Both the position numbers and the translations under genes were made by a program. From positions 1 through 17,631 of the forward strand of contig JAGWRL010000109.1 in assembly GCA_028876585.1 (NCBI GenBank): a DNA stretch of 17,631 nucleotides. The letters are read 5' to 3'. Every line of letters starts with the position of its first letter. Position 1 is the first letter of the stretch. The stretch is from Pseudomonadota bacterium. GTDB taxonomy: Bacteria; Pseudomonadota; Alphaproteobacteria; Rhizobiales; Beijerinckiaceae. The notes beneath the pieces are model-generated. The model did no database searches, was not told where the DNA came from, and worked only from the letters and a program-made list of their open reading frames with translations. Below, in pieces: positions 14,541 to 17,631 of this stretch.

Positions 14541-15842
14541 ATGTCGGTCTTTCTTTTCATCGGCGCCCCGTTCGGTCCCTTCTTCGCCCGGTTGGCGCAG
14601 GAAATCGAGGCGGCGGGCGGCGTCGCCTATCGCACCGTGTGCGAGGGCGGCGAATTCCTTGAGACCCCGAGCCACTGCCGCGTCCTCTACCGCCATCGCG
14701 ACGGCGACTGGAAACGGTTCATGCGCGGCGTGATGCGCCGCAACAAAGTCGACGCGGTCATTACTTTCAACGATACTTTGCCCCGCAACCGCGGCGCGCT
14801 CGAAGTCGCCGAGGAGTTCGGGCTGCACAGCTTCGTGCTGGAGAACGGCTACCTGCGCCCGCACTGGGTCACGTTGGAGCGCGACGGCGTCAACGGCTTC
14901 TCGCGCCTGCCGCGCGATCCGGACGTCTATCTCGAAACCCGCCAGGGCGCGGCGGAGCCGCCCGACACGCAAAATTTCCCCGCCGGCCTGCGGCCGCACG
15001 TCATCCACACGATCAACCACTTCCTGGCGGCGATCGCGTTCAAGCCGTTCCTCGGCTTCGACGCCAAATATTACGGCGATTCCGTCTACCGTCAGGGCTT
15101 TGGCTACATGCGCGAATATCTGTGGCGCATGACCCATGACGAGGCGCCGGTGCTGGCGCGCGCGCTCGAACTGGCGGACGCGGGCCGCAAAGTGTTTCTC
15201 GCGCTGTTGCAGAAGCCGGGCGACGCGCAGCTGGTGGTGCATTCCCGCCACGGCGGCAACGCCGCTTTCGTCGACGAACTGATCTCGTCTTTCGCCGCCG
15301 ACGCGCCGGAGGATGCGGTGCTGGTGGTCAAGCAGCACCCGCTCGATTATGGCGTCGAGCGCACGCCGGCCCGCGTCGCCGCGCTGATCGACCGGCACAA
15401 TCTCGCCGACCGCGTGTTTTTCCTGCGCAAGACCAGCATCGACAAGATCATGGCGCGCGCCCACGCCGTGGTGACGATCAACAGCACCGCGGGGCTCGCC
15501 GCCATCATCGAGCAGAAGCCGGTGCTGTGCGTGGGCCGCGCCTTCTACAACATTCCCGGCCTGACCAGCGCGGGGCCGCTGTCGCGCTTCTGGCGCGACG
15601 CCGCGCCGCCGTCGCCGGCGCTGGTGCAGGGTTTCATCGCCTTCCTCAAGAACACGTCGCAGTTCAACGGCGGCTTCCACACGCCCGAGGGGCGCGAGAT
15701 TCTCGCGCCGTTGCTGGCGCAGCGGCTGGTCGAAGGCGCGCGCATGGCGCCCAAACAGGCCGGCGAGGCCTATAAGCGCGTCTCCTACGCCGAACGGCAC
15801 CGGCTGGCGCCCAGCCGACTGGGCGCCGCGGCGGCGCGCTGA
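14541..15842 (+). CDS. KpsS-like capsule polysaccharide biosynthesis protein
   Basis: This 433-residue protein resembles KpsS/LipB capsule proteins, whose characterised members are Kdo transferases building the poly-Kdo linker on a lipid anchor at the inner membrane. Matching features are the N-terminal IGAPFGPFFARLAQEI and ENGYLRPHWVTLERDG (101-116). Next come LLQKPGDAQLVVHS (222-235), VVKQHPLDYG with the conserved His-Pro (262-271) and TINSTAGLAAIIEQKPVLCVG (about 312-332), then FYNIPGLTSAGPL. The ATG at 14541 follows a G-run (14525-14529); a GTG at 14529 overlaps that run and is less likely. It is alone on its strand and divergent from a GT4 gene. No KpsC, transporter or other capsule genes lie in the window, so the polymer it serves is unknown. 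Confidence 0.88.
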   Translation: MSVFLFIGAPFGPFFARLAQEIEAAGGVAYRTVCEGGEFLETPSHCRVLYRHRDGDWKRFMRGVMRRNKVDAVITFNDTLPRNRGALEVAEEFGLHSFVLENGYLRPHWVTLERDGVNGFSRLPRDPDVYLETRQGAAEPPDTQNFPAGLRPHVIHTINHFLAAIAFKPFLGFDAKYYGDSVYRQGFGYMREYLWRMTHDEAPVLARALELADAGRKVFLALLQKPGDAQLVVHSRHGGNAAFVDELISSFAADAPEDAVLVVKQHPLDYGVERTPARVAALIDRHNLADRVFFLRKTSIDKIMARAHAVVTINSTAGLAAIIEQKPVLCVGRAFYNIPGLTSAGPLSRFWRDAAPPSPALVQGFIAFLKNTSQFNGGFHTPEGREILAPLLAQRLVEGARMAPKQAGEAYKRVSYAERHRLAPSRLGAAAAR

Positions 15843-15871
15843 CGCGGGCCTGCCTGCGGTGTTTCGCCGCG

Positions 15872-15893
15872 CGCCGACGCTCTGACGTCGGCG
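15872..15893 (+). terminator. Hairpin after the KpsS-like gene
   Basis: The arms cgccgacg (15872-15879) and cgtcggcg (15886-15893) pair perfectly around a 6-base loop, 30 bases after the stop codon. The stem is GC-rich, but no T-run follows, so termination by this hairpin alone is doubtful. Confidence 0.4.
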
Positions 15894-15910
15894 TGAGGGC
15901 TCATCCCGGT

Positions 15911-16047
15911 CCCGTCATGCCCAGGCTTGTCCCGGGCGTCTACGCTGCGCCACGTCTTTGAAGCGCGGAGCCTGACGCAGCCCCTTTGACAAATCGCGCG
16001 AAAGCCCGCCGTCGTCATGGCCGGGACAAGCCCGGCCATGACGACGG
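15911..16047. repeat. Composite REP-like element: two related hairpins in inverted orientation
   Basis: The left unit has arms gcccagg (15919-15925) and cccgggc (15931-15937) with one mismatch around the loop cttgt, within cccgtcatgcccaggcttgt. The right unit is a perfect 17-bp inverted repeat, ccgtcgtcatggccggg (16009-16025) and its complement (16031-16047), around acaag, which is the reverse complement of the left loop. The two units are thus related and opposed, like a bacterial interspersed mosaic element. The interval 15843-16170 otherwise holds no gene: any reading frame here contains the 'DKPGHDG' phrase typical of such repeats in Hyphomicrobiales. Confidence 0.7.
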
Positions 16048-16106
16048 TTGGTTTTTGCGGTCATTATACGTAATACATAGGTATTTTTATTGTAATCCCA
16101 TATCAC

Positions 16107-16134
16107 TTGCGCCCATTAAAGATTCGTCTATATT
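16107..16134 (+). promoter_or_regulatory. Candidate promoter of the 31-residue ORF
   Basis: TTGCGC (16107-16112) and TATATT (16129-16134) are separated by 16 bases in a markedly AT-rich stretch (about 16053-16140) that contrasts with the GC-rich surroundings. A transcript would start near 16141, about 30 bases before the ATG at 16171. This is a pattern match only. Confidence 0.4.
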
Positions 16135-16170
16135 GGATACGTGCAACAGGATTTCCGTGGGGAGTCGAGC

Positions 16171-16266
16171 ATGGCGCTTCTGATATTTTTCAGCGGCCTG
16201 GCAATGGGCGCGGCGATTGGCCTGGCGGTTCTCACCGCCGGCGCGTTGAAGCCCGCGCGGCCCTGA
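16171..16266 (+). CDS. 31-residue predicted single-span membrane microprotein
   Basis: The ORF reads MALLIFFSGLAMGAAIGLAV then LTAGALKPARP and stops with TGA at 16266. Residues 2-25 are almost entirely hydrophobic with small residues (Gly/Ala) in a helix-packing pattern, and the end is positively charged (Lys, Arg). This suggests one inner-membrane helix. A strong Shine-Dalgarno, GGGGAG, lies 6 bases before the ATG, and a plausible promoter lies upstream. The next gene converges and ends 15 bases away. I do not recognise a family. Short membrane proteins of this size often regulate larger membrane complexes, but no partner is evident. The ribosome-binding site and composition make it more credible than a chance ORF. 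Confidence 0.6.
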   Translation: MALLIFFSGLAMGAAIGLAVLTAGALKPARP

Positions 16267-16281
16267 CGCGGCGAGGGGCGG

Positions 16282-17307
16282 TCAGCCTGCGGCGGTTCGC
16301 CGCAGCGCGTGCCGCACGTCGAGCGTCTGGCTTTCGCCGATGTCGGCGAAATGCGCGCTCAACCAGCGCTTGGCGCTGGCGCGGCCGAGATCGCGCAATT
16401 CCTGAAGAAAAGCCCAGCTCACGTCGAATTTCGTGTCCGAGGGATAGCTTTCGAGCTTGCCGTCGCCGCCGATGCGATGCAGCCGCTGCGCGGGAAAACG
16501 CTCCGCCGGCAACAGGCCCTGCTCGACCAGCGAGCGCGTGTATTCCGCGACATGGAATTCGGCCAGCAGGCTGGCGTTGAAGGTGATTTCGTTGACCCGG
16601 TTGCTGATCGCCTCCGCCGTGCGCGGGATGTCGGGGCGCTCGATCGGGTTGATCTGCACGATGATCGTATCGCGGCAATCGGTTTCCTGAAACAGCGGCC
16701 ACAGCGGCGGGTTGCCGGAATAGCCGCCGTCCCAATAGGGCTCGCCGTCGATGATCGCCGCCTGAAACAGATGCGGCAGCGTCGCCGAGGCCATCACATG
16801 CGCGGCGGTGAGGATTTCGCGGCGGAACATCGCGCCCTTGCCGGTGCGCGCGTTGGTGGCGGCGACGAACAGTTTGGGCTCGCCGCCGCGCCGCAGGCTG
16901 GCGAAATCGACGATATTGGCCAGCGTCTCGCTCACCGGATTGATGTTGAGCGGGTTGAACAGATAGGGCGAACTGGCGTCGGCCGCGATCGCCATCTGGC
17001 TCGCCGGCGCCAACGCCGTCTTCCACATCGCCGTCCAGGCGTCGACCAGCGGCAGGTCGGTGATCGGCGCGGCGTCGCGCGCGATGGCGCGCCAGAACCG
17101 TTCAAGCTTCTCGCGCGCCCCCTCCGCCCCGCTGCTGTCGAGGCCCGAGGCCATCACGACGGCGTTCATCGCGCCCGCGCTGGCGCCGCTGACGGCCGCA
17201 ATCTCCAGCCGCTCGTCCGCCAGGATCGCGTCGAGCGCGCCCCAGGTGTAGGCGCCGTGCGAGCCGCCGCCTTGCAGCGCCAGATTGATGCGCTTGGGCG
17301 CGTTCAC
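16282..17307 (-). CDS. Patatin-like phospholipase family protein
   Basis: This 341-residue protein is a patatin-fold lipid acyl hydrolase with a Ser-Asp dyad. The oxyanion-hole loop is LALQGGGSHGAY (9-20), the nucleophile is Ser43 in SGASAGAMNAV (elbow GxSxG), and the acid is Asp193 in WDGGYSGNPPL. Supporting segments are FVAATNARTGKGAMF (147-161) and AHVMASATLPHLFQAA (169-184). No signal peptide is seen, so it is probably cytoplasmic. The start is GTG at 17307, which overlaps the upstream dehydrogenase stop as GTGA, showing translational coupling. That link to 3-hydroxybutyrate dehydrogenase suggests action on polyhydroxybutyrate granules or associated lipids, which is inference. The frame stays open upstream, but only this start gives the compact family N-terminus. 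Confidence 0.93.
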   Translation of the reverse strand: MNAPKRINLALQGGGSHGAYTWGALDAILADERLEIAAVSGASAGAMNAVVMASGLDSSGAEGAREKLERFWRAIARDAAPITDLPLVDAWTAMWKTALAPASQMAIAADASSPYLFNPLNINPVSETLANIVDFASLRRGGEPKLFVAATNARTGKGAMFRREILTAAHVMASATLPHLFQAAIIDGEPYWDGGYSGNPPLWPLFQETDCRDTIIVQINPIERPDIPRTAEAISNRVNEITFNASLLAEFHVAEYTRSLVEQGLLPAERFPAQRLHRIGGDGKLESYPSDTKFDVSWAFLQELRDLGRASAKRWLSAHFADIGESQTLDVRHALRRTAAG

Positions 17308-17631
17308 GCCGCGGTCCAGCCGCCGTCCATCGACAGATTGGCGCCGGTGATCTGCGCGGCGGCGTCGGAACAGAGATAGACGACGAGCGCCGCGACCTGC
17401 TCGACGGTTACGAATTGCTTGGTCGGCTGCGCCACCAGCATGACGTCGTTGATGACCTCTTCGCGCGTCAGCCCGCGCGCCTTCATCGTGGCGGGAATCT
17501 GGTTCTCGACCAGCGGCGTCCAGACATAGCCCGGCGAGACGCAATTGGCGGTGACGCCGTGGGTCGCCAGTTCCAGCGCCACCGTCTTGGTCAGGCCGGC
17601 GATGCCGTGCTTGGCCGCGACATAGGCCGAT
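17304..17631 (-). CDS. bdhA: 3-hydroxybutyrate dehydrogenase (SDR), C-terminal part only
   Basis: The gene runs off the right edge of the window, so only about the last 109 residues are visible. It begins at SAYVAAKHGIAGLTKTVALE, which contains the catalytic YxxxK motif of short-chain dehydrogenases. It continues ELATHGVTANCVSPGYVWTPLVENQIP, then VAQPTKQFVTVEQVAALVVYL and CSDAAAQITGANLSMDGGWTAA. The PGYVWTPLVE and AQPTKQFV phrases are typical of D-3-hydroxybutyrate dehydrogenases (NAD-dependent 3-hydroxybutyrate/acetoacetate interconversion). Its TGA overlaps the GTG of the patatin gene. With hbd at the other end of the window it suggests PHB turnover. Confidence 0.9.
   Translation of the reverse strand, partial: SAYVAAKHGIAGLTKTVALELATHGVTANCVSPGYVWTPLVENQIPATMKARGLTREEVINDVMLVAQPTKQFVTVEQVAALVVYLCSDAAAQITGANLSMDGGWTAA

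Noticed and set aside
9795..14662. Long plus-strand open frames over the kinase, regulator and GT4 genes
   Set aside because: High GC leaves stop-free antisense frames. The proteins are low-complexity, and the minus-strand genes explain the region.
15785..16183. Short ORFs on both strands containing DKPGHDG-like phrases
   Set aside because: These are translations of REP-like intergenic repeats, not genes.
16309..17379. Plus-strand open frame of about 356 codons opposite the patatin gene
   Set aside because: It is antisense to an intact patatin with all catalytic motifs, and no domain is visible in it.
1..17631. CRISPR array, tRNA, rRNA, integrase or transposase
   Set aside because: No regularly spaced repeats, cloverleaf-like sequence or recombinase motif was found on either strand by eye.

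Overview
The window is GC-rich DNA with tightly packed genes. The protein families and gene order look like an alphaproteobacterium of the Hyphomicrobiales (Rhizobiales), possibly a Methylocystis/Beijerinckiaceae-like lineage. That placement is inference. It rests on EtfB starting [17 protein letters not shown], the rsfS-rlmH-envC-ctpA order, the MarR/OmpR/histidine kinase trio, and intergenic repeats whose translations read like 'ARDKPGHDG', as is common in this order. Sixteen protein genes are supported (one cut by the right edge), plus one 31-residue small ORF. I see no tRNA, rRNA, CRISPR array, transposase or prophage gene.

Layout. 1-178: gene-free, with two palindromic elements. 179-2809 (minus): etfB-etfA-hbd, an electron-transfer flavoprotein with a 3-hydroxyacyl-CoA dehydrogenase. 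2924-8320 (minus): an operon reading rsfS, rlmH, an envC-type murein hydrolase activator, two tandem S41/CtpA proteases and a small coiled-coil protein. It joins ribosome biogenesis to cell-wall remodelling. The duplicated protease is its unusual feature. 8404-8805 (minus): a cupin that matches the manganese hydroxynitrile lyase (GtHNL) type position by position at the metal ligands. 8866-9780 (minus): an FkbM-like methyltransferase-fold gene with base composition unlike its neighbours. 9846-12870 (minus): a MarR regulator, an OmpR-type response regulator, a sensor kinase and a second cupin, closely spaced and resembling the PetP/PetR arrangement. 12914-14224 (minus) and 14541-15842 (plus): a GT4 glycosyltransferase and a KpsS-like capsule protein, divergent across a 316-base gap. 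15843-16170: gene-free, with a hairpin and a composite REP-like pair. 16171-16266 (plus): a probable single-span membrane microprotein. 16282-17631 (minus): a patatin-like hydrolase translationally overlapped with the end of a 3-hydroxybutyrate dehydrogenase.

How the genes work together. Both ends carry 3-hydroxybutyrate/3-hydroxyacyl-CoA metabolism (hbd with ETF on the left, bdhA with a patatin on the right), which fits a polyhydroxybutyrate-storing organism. The middle is envelope biology: EnvC and CtpA act on peptidoglycan in the periplasm, and the GT4, KpsS-like and FkbM-like genes point to surface polysaccharide. Nothing here is clearly a new multi-gene system. The best leads are the tandem ctpA pair, the GtHNL-like cupin, the 31-residue ORF, the compositionally distinct FkbM-like gene and the patatin-bdhA coupling.
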